Source: Collinsella aerofaciens
GTDB taxonomy: Bacteria > Actinomycetota > Coriobacteriia > Coriobacteriales > Coriobacteriaceae
DNA: 64,000 bases
Assembly (NCBI RefSeq): GCF_963360655.1
Contig: NZ_OY725717.1
Coordinates: 124,001-188,000, forward strand
Direction: 5' to 3'
Under the pieces are notes generated by a model. The model made no database searches. It was not told where the DNA came from and worked only from the letters and a program-made list of their open reading frames with translations. Each line of letters opens with the position of its first letter. Position 1 is the stretch's first letter. Position numbers and translations under genes: made by a program. Below, piece by piece: positions 17,432-26,175 of this stretch.

Positions 17432-20155
17432 TTACTTCTTCTTTTTGCTTGGCATCGAGACTTTGATGCCTTGGGCGGACTTGGTCACGCGAGAGCGCTT
17501 GGCTCCGGTACTCTTCTTTTTCTTGGGCTGGGCCTGGGCCACGCCCTCGAGTGCGCGGGCCTCGGCCTCGCGAGCGGTGCGATCTTCGCGGCGCTGCGCC
17601 ATGTCGGCGGCGACGCGCTTGGCAAAACGTTCGGCCGTCGAGCCCGTCGAGCTCACCTTGCCGCCACCGCGACCCAGGCGGACGCGCACACCGCGGCCAA
17701 AACCAGTTGCGGCATGACGACGACGCGGCTTGAGCGAATCCATCATCGTGGCGAGCTTAAAGAACACCGAGCAGGTAAAGACCACGATAACAGCCAAGAT
17801 AACCATCTGGCCCATCGACAGGTTGGCAATAGACAGCAGCTCCGGGAATCCGATAACGCCCACCAGGATGCCGGCGACTACAAACACAAAGAGCACCACA
17901 CGTAAGGGCGTGAGAGGCTGCGAGATGCGCCAGATTAGGCTGACGCTCGCCGCGCACGACGTAAGCAGGCACATCGTAGACAGCGTGAGCTGGCTAAAGC
18001 CAAACACGCGCGCCACAAAGATATCGAGCGCCGCAGCCAAAATGACCGCAATCGACGCCGGCAGTGCACGCTTGAGTGCGTTGCTCAAAAACGCACCCTT
18101 CACACGAGCATTGTTGGGCTCCAGGCCCAACACAAAGCCCGGCGCGCCGATGCAGAAGAAGTTAATGAGCGTCATCTGGATGGGCTCGAAGGGGTACGGC
18201 GGCAGCGCGATACACAGCGCCGCCAGGCCCATCGAGAGCAGCGTCTTGGTCAGGAACAGTGAGGCCGAACGCTGCAGGTTGTTGATGGAGCGACGGCCCT
18301 CGGCCACCACGGCGGGCATCGAGGCAAAATCGTTGTCGACGAGTACGATCTCGGCCACGTTACGCGCGGCATCGGAGCCGGCCGCCATGGCGACGGAGCA
18401 GTCGGCCTCCTTGAGCGCCAGCACGTCGTTGACGCCGTCGCCCGTCATGGCCACGGTGTGCTCGCGGCGCTTGAGCGCCTGCACGAGCTCGCGCTTCTGC
18501 TGCGGGGTCACACGACCAAAGACATGGTAGCGGTCCACTGCGGCATCGAGCTTGGCCGGCGTATCGAGCGTCGTAGCGTCCACATAAGCGTCCGCCCCTG
18601 GCACGCCCACCGCGCGCGCGATCGACGACACCGTACGCGGGTCGTCACCACTGATCACGTTGAGGGTCACGCCCTGCTCGTTAAAATAGCCGATGGTCTC
18701 GGCCGCCGAGGTACGAATCTCGTCGCGGATGGTCACAAAGCCCACGGGCTCGGCCTCGCCCACCATATCCCCATCGGGCGTAAAGCCGTCCACGCGCGCC
18801 ACCACGAGCACGCGGCAGGTATCGGCAAGCTCGGCGACACGGTTCTCGACCTGCGAAAACACACGATCAGAGAGCACAAACTGCGCGGCACCCATCACAT
18901 AGGAGCCCTGCGCAAAAGAAGCGCCACTCCATTTTTTAGACGACGAGAACGGAATGACCGACAGCGGCTCAGACACCTCGACCGGGCGATCGGCGTAATA
19001 GTTGAGCAGCGCCTGGCAGGTCTCGTTGGCATCGGCCGAAGTCGCACGCGCGACGTTAGCCAGCGCAAAATCGAGCACTGTGGTATCGACGGGAACAGCC
19101 GCCTCCTCCGAGTCCACGCCAAAGCCAACACCCTCAACAGGCAGCGGGTAGGTGCCCTCGACCTCCATACGACCCGACGTGATGGTGCCCGTCTTGTCCA
19201 GGCACAGCACGTCGACGCGCGCGAGCGTCTCGATGCAGTAGAGCTGCTGCGCCAGCACCTTGCGGCGGGCCAGGCGCACCGTGGCGATGGCGAGCACCGA
19301 CGAGGTCAGCAGCACCAGGCCTTGCGGGATCATGCCCAGCAGGGCGCCCACCGTGGACAGCAGCGCCGACGAAGGCACGTGACCAGCCAACAGCTCGGAG
19401 AAGCACCACGAAAGCGCGCTATCGCCCGGGGTTCCCGCGGCATCCCACAGCCCACTTACACTCGAGGCGAACAGAGCCAGGCCAAGCGGAATCATGATGA
19501 TGCTCGCAAAGCGCACGATGGCGTTAAGCGCGTTCATGATCTCGGAATTGACCTTTTTGACGTACTTGGCCTCGTTATTAATTTTGGCCACGTAGTTGTC
19601 GGCGCCGACATGGATCACGCGGGCGCGCAGCAGGCCCGAGTCGATAAAGCTGCCGCTCATGAGCTCGGAACCGGGCTGTTTCTTAATAAGGTCGCTCTCG
19701 CCCGTCAGCAGGCTCTCGTTCACGAGCGCCTCGCCGGAAACCACCACGGCGTCAGCGGGAATCTGGTCGCCGCGCCCCAGGCGGATGATGTCGTCGAGCA
19801 CGATCTGGTCCAGGTCGAGCTCCACCTCGGCGCCATCGCGCACCGCGATGGCCTTCTTGGAGGTCAGCAGCGTGAGCTTATCGACCATCTTCTTGGAACG
19901 CATGGACTGAATGACGCCAATAGCGGTATTGAGGAACACCACGAACAGGAACGTCAGATTCTTAAACGAACCGGTCAAAATGACCAGGAAAGCCAAGATC
20001 ACGTTGATCAAATTGAACAGCGTGCAGAGGTTCTCGATGATGAGCTCTTTGACCGACTTGGTCTTGAGCTCCATGTTGCGGTTGATCTTACCGGCGGCGA
20101 TGCGCTCCTCGACCTCGGCGGTTGAGAGTCCGCGCTCGATATCCGTTGCTGCCAT
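17432..20155 (-). CDS. CtpE-like P-type cation-transporting ATPase
   Basis: This is a P-type ATPase of about 907 residues. TGES (actuator domain), DKTGTITSG (phosphorylated Asp), a TGDGVNDVLALKEADC hinge and about ten membrane helices are visible. The M4 motif reads IPQGLVLL rather than the PEGLP of SERCA-type pumps; this and the overall pattern resemble mycobacterial CtpE, for which calcium transport has been reported. Substrate here is inference. A Lys-rich tail of about 90 residues (KKKKSTGAKRSR and PSKKKK) is added. The start was moved to 20155 because the longer open frame begins inside tRNA-Arg. Confidence 0.88.
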   Translation of the reverse strand: MAATDIERGLSTAEVEERIAAGKINRNMELKTKSVKELIIENLCTLFNLINVILAFLVILTGSFKNLTFLFVVFLNTAIGVIQSMRSKKMVDKLTLLTSKKAIAVRDGAEVELDLDQIVLDDIIRLGRGDQIPADAVVVSGEALVNESLLTGESDLIKKQPGSELMSGSFIDSGLLRARVIHVGADNYVAKINNEAKYVKKVNSEIMNALNAIVRFASIIMIPLGLALFASSVSGLWDAAGTPGDSALSWCFSELLAGHVPSSALLSTVGALLGMIPQGLVLLTSSVLAIATVRLARRKVLAQQLYCIETLARVDVLCLDKTGTITSGRMEVEGTYPLPVEGVGFGVDSEEAAVPVDTTVLDFALANVARATSADANETCQALLNYYADRPVEVSEPLSVIPFSSSKKWSGASFAQGSYVMGAAQFVLSDRVFSQVENRVAELADTCRVLVVARVDGFTPDGDMVGEAEPVGFVTIRDEIRTSAAETIGYFNEQGVTLNVISGDDPRTVSSIARAVGVPGADAYVDATTLDTPAKLDAAVDRYHVFGRVTPQQKRELVQALKRREHTVAMTGDGVNDVLALKEADCSVAMAAGSDAARNVAEIVLVDNDFASMPAVVAEGRRSINNLQRSASLFLTKTLLSMGLAALCIALPPYPFEPIQMTLINFFCIGAPGFVLGLEPNNARVKGAFLSNALKRALPASIAVILAAALDIFVARVFGFSQLTLSTMCLLTSCAASVSLIWRISQPLTPLRVVLFVFVVAGILVGVIGFPELLSIANLSMGQMVILAVIVVFTCSVFFKLATMMDSLKPRRRHAATGFGRGVRVRLGRGGGKVSSTGSTAERFAKRVAADMAQRREDRTAREAEARALEGVAQAQPKKKKSTGAKRSRVTKSAQGIKVSMPSKKKK

Positions 20156-20182
20156 ACCACGTCCCATCACGTCGCGTCGGTA

Positions 20183-20221
20183 TAAGAAAACCGCCCGGAC
20201 CATGCGAGGTTCGGACGGTCT
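20183..20221 (-). terminator. Terminator of tRNA-Arg(CCG)
   Basis: ACCGTCCGAACC pairs with GGTCCGGGCGGT (one G-T pair and one mismatch) around TCGCAT, followed on the minus strand by TTTTCTTAT. It lies between the tRNA and the P-type ATPase start, so the ATPase probably depends on readthrough or on an unseen promoter. Confidence 0.65.
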
Positions 20222-20230
20222 TACGTTCGA

Positions 20231-20307
20231 TGGTGCCCCATGTTGGATTCGAACCAACGGCCTTCTGCTCCGGAGGCAGACGCTCTAATCCCCTGAGCTA
20301 ATAGGGC
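20231..20307 (-). tRNA. tRNA-Arg (anticodon CCG)
   Basis: The minus strand folds into a full cloverleaf: acceptor GCCCTAT with ATGGGGC, D stem GCTC/GAGC, anticodon stem TCTGC/GCAGA with loop CTCCGGA, T arm GTTGG TTCGAAT CCAAC, discriminator A and an encoded CCA. The anticodon CCG reads the CGG arginine codon. Confidence 0.95.
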
Positions 20308-20318
20308 CAACGTTTGGC

Positions 20319-20348
20319 ATTATACCCAAGTGCACCACGGGCTATCAA
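20319..20348 (-). promoter_or_regulatory. Promoter of tRNA-Arg(CCG)
   Basis: On the minus strand TTGATA (20343-20348) and a perfect TATAAT (20319-20324) are spaced by 18 bases, ending 11 bases before the mature tRNA. Confidence 0.75.
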
Positions 20349-20452
20349 AAAAAAGAAAAAGCTTTGCAATTACGTGGGAGACGCGGCGCAACGGCCCGCT
20401 TTAGAAGGCAAAAGCGAGTCAGATGGTATAAACTCTCATGCACCATATATAC

Positions 20453-20477
20453 ACGGCTCGCGATGCGGGCCGTTTTT
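20453..20477 (+). terminator. Terminator-like hairpin in the aro operon leader
   Basis: ACGGCTCGC pairs with GCGGGCCGT (one G-T pair) around a GAT loop, followed directly by TTTTT. It lies 34 bases before the aroF ATG and downstream of a plausible TATAAA box (20427-20432). It has the shape of an intrinsic terminator, so it may attenuate the operon. No leader peptide or competing antiterminator is obvious. Confidence 0.5.
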
Positions 20478-20510
20478 GCAAGGATTATCCATCGAGGTGA
20501 GAGGCACACC

Positions 20511-21533
20511 ATGATTGCAATTTTAAAGCAGAGCGCCAGCGACGAGGCCGTCGGCCATATCGTCAGCTGGATTGAGAAAAAGGGCCTGAAGACCGATGTC
20601 TCGCGCGGCGAGAACGAGACGATCATCGGCCTGGTGGGCGATACGACCAAGATCGACCCGTTCCTGCTCGAGTCCATGGATGTCGTCGAGCGTGTGCAGC
20701 GCGTCTCCGAGCCGTTCAAGCGCGCCAACCGCAAGTTCCACCCCGAGGACTCCGTCATCGACTGCGGCCACGGCGTCAAGATCGGCGGCGACCAGTTCCA
20801 GGTCATCGCCGGTCCCTGCTCCGTCGAGGGCGAGAACCTCATCCGCATCGCACGTCGCGTAAAGGCCGCCGGCGCCACGATGCTGCGCGGCGGTGCCTAC
20901 AAGCCCCGCACCTCCCCCTACGCCTACCAGGGCATGGGCCCTGCCGGCCTCGACCTGCTGTGCGAGGCGTCTGCCGAGCTCGACATGCCGATCGTCACCG
21001 AGATCATGGACCCACGCGACGTGCAGGTCTTCCTTGACAAGAAGATCGACGTCATGCAGATCGGCGCCCGCAACGCCCAGAACTTCCCCCTGCTCAAGGA
21101 GGTCGGCAAGACCAAGACTCCGGTCCTGCTCAAGCGCGGTATGTCCGGCACGATCGATGAGCTGCTCATGGCCGCCGAGTACATCATGAGCGAGGGCAAC
21201 GACAACGTCATCCTGTGCGAGCGCGGCATCCGCACCTTCGAGACCCGTACCCGCAATACCTTCGACCTCAACGCCGTGCCGGTGCTGCACCACCTGTCGC
21301 ACCTGCCCGTCGTCGCCGACCCCAGCCACGCCACCGGCTACACCCGCTACGTTGAGCCCATGGCGCTCGCCGCGACCGCCTGCGGCGCCAACGGTCTGGA
21401 GATCGAGGTCCACGACGAACCGAGCCGCGCCTGGTCCGACGGCGCCCAGGCCCTCACCCCCGATCAGTTCGACGACACCATGCGCCGCATCCGAGCCATC
21501 CGCGAGGTTGTCTGCCAAGAGACCATGGAGTAG
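20511..21533 (+). CDS. aroF: DAHP synthase (3-deoxy-7-phosphoheptulonate synthase)
   Basis: This enzyme condenses phosphoenolpyruvate with erythrose 4-phosphate, the first shikimate step. The 340-residue product is of the type with an N-terminal ferredoxin-like domain (residues 1-70) followed by a KDO8P-synthase-like barrel. The barrel shows IAGPCSVEG, RGGAYKPRTSPYAYQGMG, QIGARNAQNF, LKRGMSGTIDELLMAAEYI and DPSHATG. The ATG has GAGGTGAGAGG upstream; the longer open frame has no such support. It is the first gene of the aromatic operon. The N-terminal domain is regulatory in studied relatives. Confidence 0.95.
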   Translation: MIAILKQSASDEAVGHIVSWIEKKGLKTDVSRGENETIIGLVGDTTKIDPFLLESMDVVERVQRVSEPFKRANRKFHPEDSVIDCGHGVKIGGDQFQVIAGPCSVEGENLIRIARRVKAAGATMLRGGAYKPRTSPYAYQGMGPAGLDLLCEASAELDMPIVTEIMDPRDVQVFLDKKIDVMQIGARNAQNFPLLKEVGKTKTPVLLKRGMSGTIDELLMAAEYIMSEGNDNVILCERGIRTFETRTRNTFDLNAVPVLHHLSHLPVVADPSHATGYTRYVEPMALAATACGANGLEIEVHDEPSRAWSDGAQALTPDQFDDTMRRIRAIREVVCQETME

Positions 21534-21536
21534 CCC

Positions 21537-22451
21537 ATGGGTACGGTGAGAAACGCACGCGTTAACCAGGGCGGCCCCAAATGCGCGGGCATCGTGGGCC
21601 TGGGCCTCATCGGCGGCAGCTTTGCCCGCGGCTATGCGCAGGCGGGCGTCCGCGTGCTGGCCTGGGACCCCGATGACGATGTCATGACGGCCGCTAGCAT
21701 GGGCACTGTCGCCGGAGAGCTCAACGACAAGACACTCGGCGAGTGCGACATCATCGTCCTGGCTTGCTACCCCGAGGCATGCATCGAGTGGCTCGAGACG
21801 CACGCCAAGGCGCTCGCCGACGCCACCGACACCGACGCCATCATGGGTCCCGTGGTGATCGACACGGTGGGCGTCAAGGGCATCGTGTGCGAGCGCGCCT
21901 TTGAGCTTGCCCGCGAGCACGGCTTTTACTTTGTGGGCGCGCACCCCATGGCGGGCACGCAGTACTCGGGCTATGCACACTCCCGCGCCGACCTGTTCCA
22001 GGGCGCCCCGCTCGTGCTCGTGCCGCCCGCGGTGAACGACGCACTCAAGCTGGAGCTTTTGGGCCAGGTACGCGAGATGGTGCGCCCCTTGGGCTTTGGC
22101 AAGTTCAGCGTGACCAGCGCAGCCGAGCACGACCGCGTCATCGCCTTCACGAGCCAGCTTGCGCACGTGGTATCCAACGCCTATGTTAAGAGCCCGACCG
22201 CTCAGGTCCACCACGGCTTTTCGGCCGGCAGCTACCGCGACCTCACCCGCGTGGCGCACCTCAATCCGCAGATGTGGTCCGAGCTCATGATCGACGACGC
22301 CGATGCTCTCGCCTTCGAGATCGACCACCTGATCGAGTCGCTTGGCGCCTACAGCCGTGCGCTCAAGGACCGCGACCAGCGCTATCTGGAGAATCTCCTT
22401 GCCGAGGGCGACCGCATCAAGCGCGCACTCGACGACGAGGCCTCCCACTAG
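21537..22451 (+). CDS. tyrA: Prephenate dehydrogenase
   Basis: TyrA oxidises and decarboxylates prephenate to 4-hydroxyphenylpyruvate on the tyrosine branch. The 304-residue protein has the Rossmann motif GIVGLGLIGGSFARGY near residue 20, the central AHPMAGTQYSGYAHSRADLFQGAP segment with the prephenate-site His, and the helical C-terminal domain (FTSQLAHVVSNAY, SAGSYRDLTRVA). No ACT domain is present. Its start follows the aroF stop by 3 bases. An arogenate preference cannot be excluded from sequence. Confidence 0.92.
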   Translation: MGTVRNARVNQGGPKCAGIVGLGLIGGSFARGYAQAGVRVLAWDPDDDVMTAASMGTVAGELNDKTLGECDIIVLACYPEACIEWLETHAKALADATDTDAIMGPVVIDTVGVKGIVCERAFELAREHGFYFVGAHPMAGTQYSGYAHSRADLFQGAPLVLVPPAVNDALKLELLGQVREMVRPLGFGKFSVTSAAEHDRVIAFTSQLAHVVSNAYVKSPTAQVHHGFSAGSYRDLTRVAHLNPQMWSELMIDDADALAFEIDHLIESLGAYSRALKDRDQRYLENLLAEGDRIKRALDDEASH

Positions 22452-22487
22452 ACCACCTATCACGCCAGGTCGAAAGGACCGAAGCTT

Positions 22488-23594
22488 ATGGCGATTACCA
22501 TCGATATCGACACTGCACGCCCCTACCAGGTGCATGTTGGCACGTTTTTGCTGGAGCAAACGGGACCGCTCGTGCGCGCCACTGCCGGCGGCACCAAGGC
22601 CGTCATCGTGACGGACACCAACGTGGGCCCGCTCTACCAGATGCCCGTTAAGCAGAGTCTGGAGGCATCAGGCTACGAGGTGAGCATCTGCACCTTCGAG
22701 GCCGGCGAGGCCCATAAGCGCGCCGAAACCTATGTTGCCATTTTGGAGTTTGTGGCCGAGCACGAGCTTTCACGCTCCGACGTGATCGTTGCACTCGGCG
22801 GCGGTGTCGTGGGCGACGTGGCCGGCTTTGTGGCCGCCACCTACATGCGCGGCTGCAAGTTTGTGCAGATCCCCACGAGTCTGCTCGCCATGGTGGATTC
22901 GTCGGTGGGCGGCAAGACGGCCATCGACCTGGCTGCCGGCAAGAACTTGGCCGGCGCCTTTTGGCAGCCGAGCGTGGTTATCGCCGACGTGGGGTGCCTG
23001 GCCACCCTCACGCCCGAGCAGTTCGCCGACGGCTGCGGCGAGGTCGTCAAGCACGCCGTGATCGCCGACCCGGAGCTTTTCGCCGAGCTGGAGAAGACCC
23101 CGCTCACGCTGGAGCTGCTCAACCGCGATGTGGCCCGCGTAGCGCTCATCATCGCCCGCAATATCGACATCAAGCGCGCCGTGGTCGTCGCCGACGAGCG
23201 CGAAACCAACCAGCGCAAGCTCCTCAACTTTGGACACAGCGCCGGACATGCCGTCGAGGCCTGCGAGCGCTTTGAGCTCGGACACGGCAACTGCGTGTCG
23301 ATCGGCATGGGCATCATCACGCGCGCCGCGGCCCTGCACGGCGTCTGCGATGCCGCACTGCCCGGTCGTATTGAGGAGCTCTGCGCCCGTCACGGCCTCA
23401 AGACCCGCTGCGACCTCGATGTCGATGCCGTCTTTGCCGAGGCGCTCCACGACAAGAAGCGCGCGGGCGACACCATCGACCTGGTGATTCCGCACGGCAT
23501 TGGCCGCTGCAGCATCGACCGCACGCCGCTTTCCACTTTCCACGAACTCATTGCCGAAGGCCTCGGCCAGAAGGGAGACGCATCCGCATGCTAG
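22488..23594 (+). CDS. aroB: 3-dehydroquinate synthase
   Basis: AroB cyclises DAHP to 3-dehydroquinate using NAD and a divalent metal. The 368-residue product has the NAD-binding GGGVVGDVAGFVAATYMRG region (about 104), PTSLLAMVDSSVGGKTAIDL (about 128), the metal-ligand Glu in GCGEVVKHAVI (about 183) and the two His of LLNFGHSAGHAVEA and GHGNCVSIGM. Its 3' end overlaps aroA by 7 bases. Confidence 0.96.
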   Translation: MAITIDIDTARPYQVHVGTFLLEQTGPLVRATAGGTKAVIVTDTNVGPLYQMPVKQSLEASGYEVSICTFEAGEAHKRAETYVAILEFVAEHELSRSDVIVALGGGVVGDVAGFVAATYMRGCKFVQIPTSLLAMVDSSVGGKTAIDLAAGKNLAGAFWQPSVVIADVGCLATLTPEQFADGCGEVVKHAVIADPELFAELEKTPLTLELLNRDVARVALIIARNIDIKRAVVVADERETNQRKLLNFGHSAGHAVEACERFELGHGNCVSIGMGIITRAAALHGVCDAALPGRIEELCARHGLKTRCDLDVDAVFAEALHDKKRAGDTIDLVIPHGIGRCSIDRTPLSTFHELIAEGLGQKGDASAC

Positions 23595-24907
23595 CCCGCA
23601 TCACCCCGTCCCCGCTCAAGGGCACCGTTCCCGCCATCGCGTCCAAGTCGATGGCGCACCGCCTGATCATCTGCGCAGCACTCGCCAACGGTGAGACACA
23701 CGTCGCCTGCAATACCACCTGCGCCGACATCGAGGCCACGGTCCGCTGCCTTACGGCACTCGGCGCCCGCATCGAGACCGTCGAGGACGGCTTCCAGGTC
23801 CATCCCACCATGAAGAGTGTTGAGTTTGGCCTGCTCAAGGCCCTTGCCGGCGGCACGCTTGACTGCGGCGAAAGCGGCTCCACACTGCGCTTTATGCTGC
23901 CTGTCGCCTGCGCGTTGGGTGCGGATGCCACCTTCGTGGGCCAGGGCCGCCTTGGCACCCGCCCGCTCTCCCCGCTCTCGGACGAGATCATCGCCGCCGG
24001 CTGCGACCTACAGGGTCTGGGCGGTTTTCCGCTCAAGACGAGCGGACGCATGCGCCCGGGCACCTTTGTGCTGCCGGGCAACGTAAGCTCGCAGTATATC
24101 TCCGGCCTGCTGTTGGCAGCCCCGTTGCTCGCCCAGCCCTCCTGCGTGCAGGTGACCGGCCTCATTGAGAGCCGCCCCTACATCAACCTGACGATCCAGG
24201 CCATGAAGGCCTTCGGCGTCGAGGTCAACGTCGAGCGCATCCCCGCCAAGAATGGCAAGCCCGAGGTCACAAACTTCCGAGTGAGCAGCGGCTCGTATCG
24301 CACGCCCGGCAGCGTTGCTGTCGAAGGCGACTGGTCCAACGCTGCCTTTTGGCTGTGTGCCGGCGCCATCGGTACCGACCCCATCACCGTCGAGGGCGTG
24401 TCGCTGAGCTCTGCACAGGGCGACCGCAACGTGCTCGCCGCGCTTTCGCGCTTTGGGGCCCGCATCGAGCGCTCAACCAACGCCGCCACCGTGCAGTCCG
24501 ACAAACTCGCCGGCTTCGAGATGAGCGCCCACGACATTCCCGACCTGGTACCCGTCATCTCTGCCGTGGCATCGCTGGCCCAGGGCCGCACGTTCATCCG
24601 CGATTGCGCCCGCCTGCGCATCAAGGAATCCGACCGCCTGGTCACCACCACCCGCGAGCTCACCGCGCTGGGCGCGCAGGTGCGCATTGCCGGCGACGAC
24701 CTCATCATCAAGGGCGTCGATGCCTTCACCGGCGGCGAGGTCGATTCGCACAACGACCACCGCATCGCCATGATGGCCGCCATCGCCGCGAGCCGCGCCA
24801 CCGGCGAGGTCGTGATCCACGGCGCCGAGGCCGTCAACAAGTCCTATCCCGATTTCTTCGACCACTACCGCCTGCTGGGCGGCAAGGTCACACTCGAGGA
24901 GGAATAG
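23588..24907 (+). CDS. aroA: EPSP synthase (3-phosphoshikimate 1-carboxyvinyltransferase)
   Basis: AroA transfers enolpyruvyl from PEP to shikimate 3-phosphate. The 439-residue protein shows PPIASKSMAHR-type substrate loop (here PAIASKSMAHR), LDCGESGSTLRFMLP (about 92), the region NVSSQYISGLLLAAPLL, and RDCARLRIKESDRL with DSHNDHRIAMM near the C-terminus. It overlaps aroB and is one base short of touching aroC, so the three are probably coupled. Confidence 0.96.
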   Translation: MLARITPSPLKGTVPAIASKSMAHRLIICAALANGETHVACNTTCADIEATVRCLTALGARIETVEDGFQVHPTMKSVEFGLLKALAGGTLDCGESGSTLRFMLPVACALGADATFVGQGRLGTRPLSPLSDEIIAAGCDLQGLGGFPLKTSGRMRPGTFVLPGNVSSQYISGLLLAAPLLAQPSCVQVTGLIESRPYINLTIQAMKAFGVEVNVERIPAKNGKPEVTNFRVSSGSYRTPGSVAVEGDWSNAAFWLCAGAIGTDPITVEGVSLSSAQGDRNVLAALSRFGARIERSTNAATVQSDKLAGFEMSAHDIPDLVPVISAVASLAQGRTFIRDCARLRIKESDRLVTTTRELTALGAQVRIAGDDLIIKGVDAFTGGEVDSHNDHRIAMMAAIAASRATGEVVIHGAEAVNKSYPDFFDHYRLLGGKVTLEEE

Positions 24908-24908
24908 C

Positions 24909-26006
24909 ATGTCCTCGACCTTTGGCAACGTTTTGCATCTGAGCATTTTCGGCCAGTCGCACTCCCCCGCCATCGGCTGCTCGCTTGATGGCATACCCGC
25001 TGGCATTGCCGTTGACCAGGAGCAGCTACAGGCCTTTTTGGATCGTCGCGCCCCCGGTCGCGACGAAACCGCAACCAAGCGCCGCGAGGCCGACGCCGCC
25101 CACATCATCGCCGGTGTTGTCGATGGACATACCACCGGCGCGCCCATCGCCGCGATTATCGAGAACACCAACACGCGCTCCAAGGATTACTCCGAGCTGC
25201 GCCGCAAGCCCCGTCCCGGACATGCGGACTTCCCTGCGCGCGTGAAGTACCGCAACATGCACGATGTCGCCGGCGGCGGGCACTTCTCCGGCCGCCTAAC
25301 GGCCCCCTTATGCATCGCCGGCGGCATTGCGCTGCAGGCACTCGAGGCCCGCGGTATTCGGGTGATGGCTCACGTGGCGCAGATCGGCGGCATCTCCGAC
25401 CTGCCGATGGACGATATGGTCTATCGCGAGGCCGACCGCAAGGCGATCCTTACAAATGACCTGCCCTGCATTGACGCCGCCGCAGCCGGCCGCATGCGCG
25501 AGGAGATTCTGGCCGCGCGCGACGAACTCGACAGCATCGGCGGCATCGTGGAGTGCGGCATCTACGGCCTGCCTGCAGGCATCGGCGACCCCATGTTCGA
25601 CGGCATCGAGAACCGCATCGCGCACATCGCGTTTGGCATTCCCGCCGTAAAGGGTGTGGAGTTTGGCATGGGCTTTGCCGTGGCCGCCATGCGCGGCAGC
25701 GAGAACAACGATCCGTATCGCATCGATGCCGAGACCGGCGAGATCGAGGTCGAGTCCAATAACGCCGGCGGCATCCTGGGCGGCATCTCCACCGGCGCGC
25801 CCGTCATGTGGCGCATGGCCGTAAAGCCGACGCCCTCCATCGGCCGCGAGCAGCAGACCGTGGACATGGACGCCATGGAAAATGCCGAGCTCTCGGTCCA
25901 CGGCCGTCACGATCCCTGCATCGTCCCCAGAGCCGTCCCCGTAGCCGAAGCAGCCGCAGCGCTGGCCATCTGGGACGCCCTCCTCGAGGGCGCAGGCCAG
26001 CTTTAG
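24909..26006 (+). CDS. aroC: Chorismate synthase
   Basis: AroC removes phosphate from EPSP to give chorismate and needs reduced FMN. The 365-residue product has FGQSHSPAIGCSLDGIPAG at the start, the RRPG-like RRAPGRDE, RPGHADFPARVKY, HDVAGGGHFSGRLTA, and the C-terminal GGISTGAPVMWRMAVKPTPSI and RHDPCIVPRAVPVAEAAAAL motifs. A paired inverted repeat follows its stop. Confidence 0.96.
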   Translation: MSSTFGNVLHLSIFGQSHSPAIGCSLDGIPAGIAVDQEQLQAFLDRRAPGRDETATKRREADAAHIIAGVVDGHTTGAPIAAIIENTNTRSKDYSELRRKPRPGHADFPARVKYRNMHDVAGGGHFSGRLTAPLCIAGGIALQALEARGIRVMAHVAQIGGISDLPMDDMVYREADRKAILTNDLPCIDAAAAGRMREEILAARDELDSIGGIVECGIYGLPAGIGDPMFDGIENRIAHIAFGIPAVKGVEFGMGFAVAAMRGSENNDPYRIDAETGEIEVESNNAGGILGGISTGAPVMWRMAVKPTPSIGREQQTVDMDAMENAELSVHGRHDPCIVPRAVPVAEAAAALAIWDALLEGAGQL

Positions 26007-26020
26007 TCCACCCACCCCAA

Positions 26021-26147
26021 GGGTAGTTAATTTGGGACGGGGCTATTTTAGCTACCCCCATATGCCAGTTGATATTTGCCTTGGCACCCATCGATTCGAC
26101 GACAGTCAAAGGGTAGCTAAAAAAGCCCCGTCCCAAATTAACTACCC
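26021..26147. repeat. Inverted pair of 37-base palindromic elements (REPIN-like)
   Basis: Arm 1 (26021-26057) and the reverse complement of arm 2 (26111-26147) are identical at 36 of 37 positions, separated by 53 bases. Each arm is itself a loose palindrome, starting GGGTAG and ending CTACCC. The pair fills the gap between aroC and pheA and could fold into a long hairpin in the transcript. A single related element is at 396-428. Confidence 0.8.
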
Positions 26148-26175
26148 CAGGCAACCATTCACGAAAGGGGTCTAG

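Noticed and set aside
20156-20257. A longer start for the P-type ATPase
   Set aside because: The extra codons fall inside tRNA-Arg and its terminator, so they are unlikely to be translated.
20523-22559. A long open frame of 678 codons on the minus strand opposite aroF and tyrA
   Set aside because: It mirrors two clear enzyme genes in GC-rich DNA, has no recognisable domain and no ribosome site; it is a shadow of the real codons.
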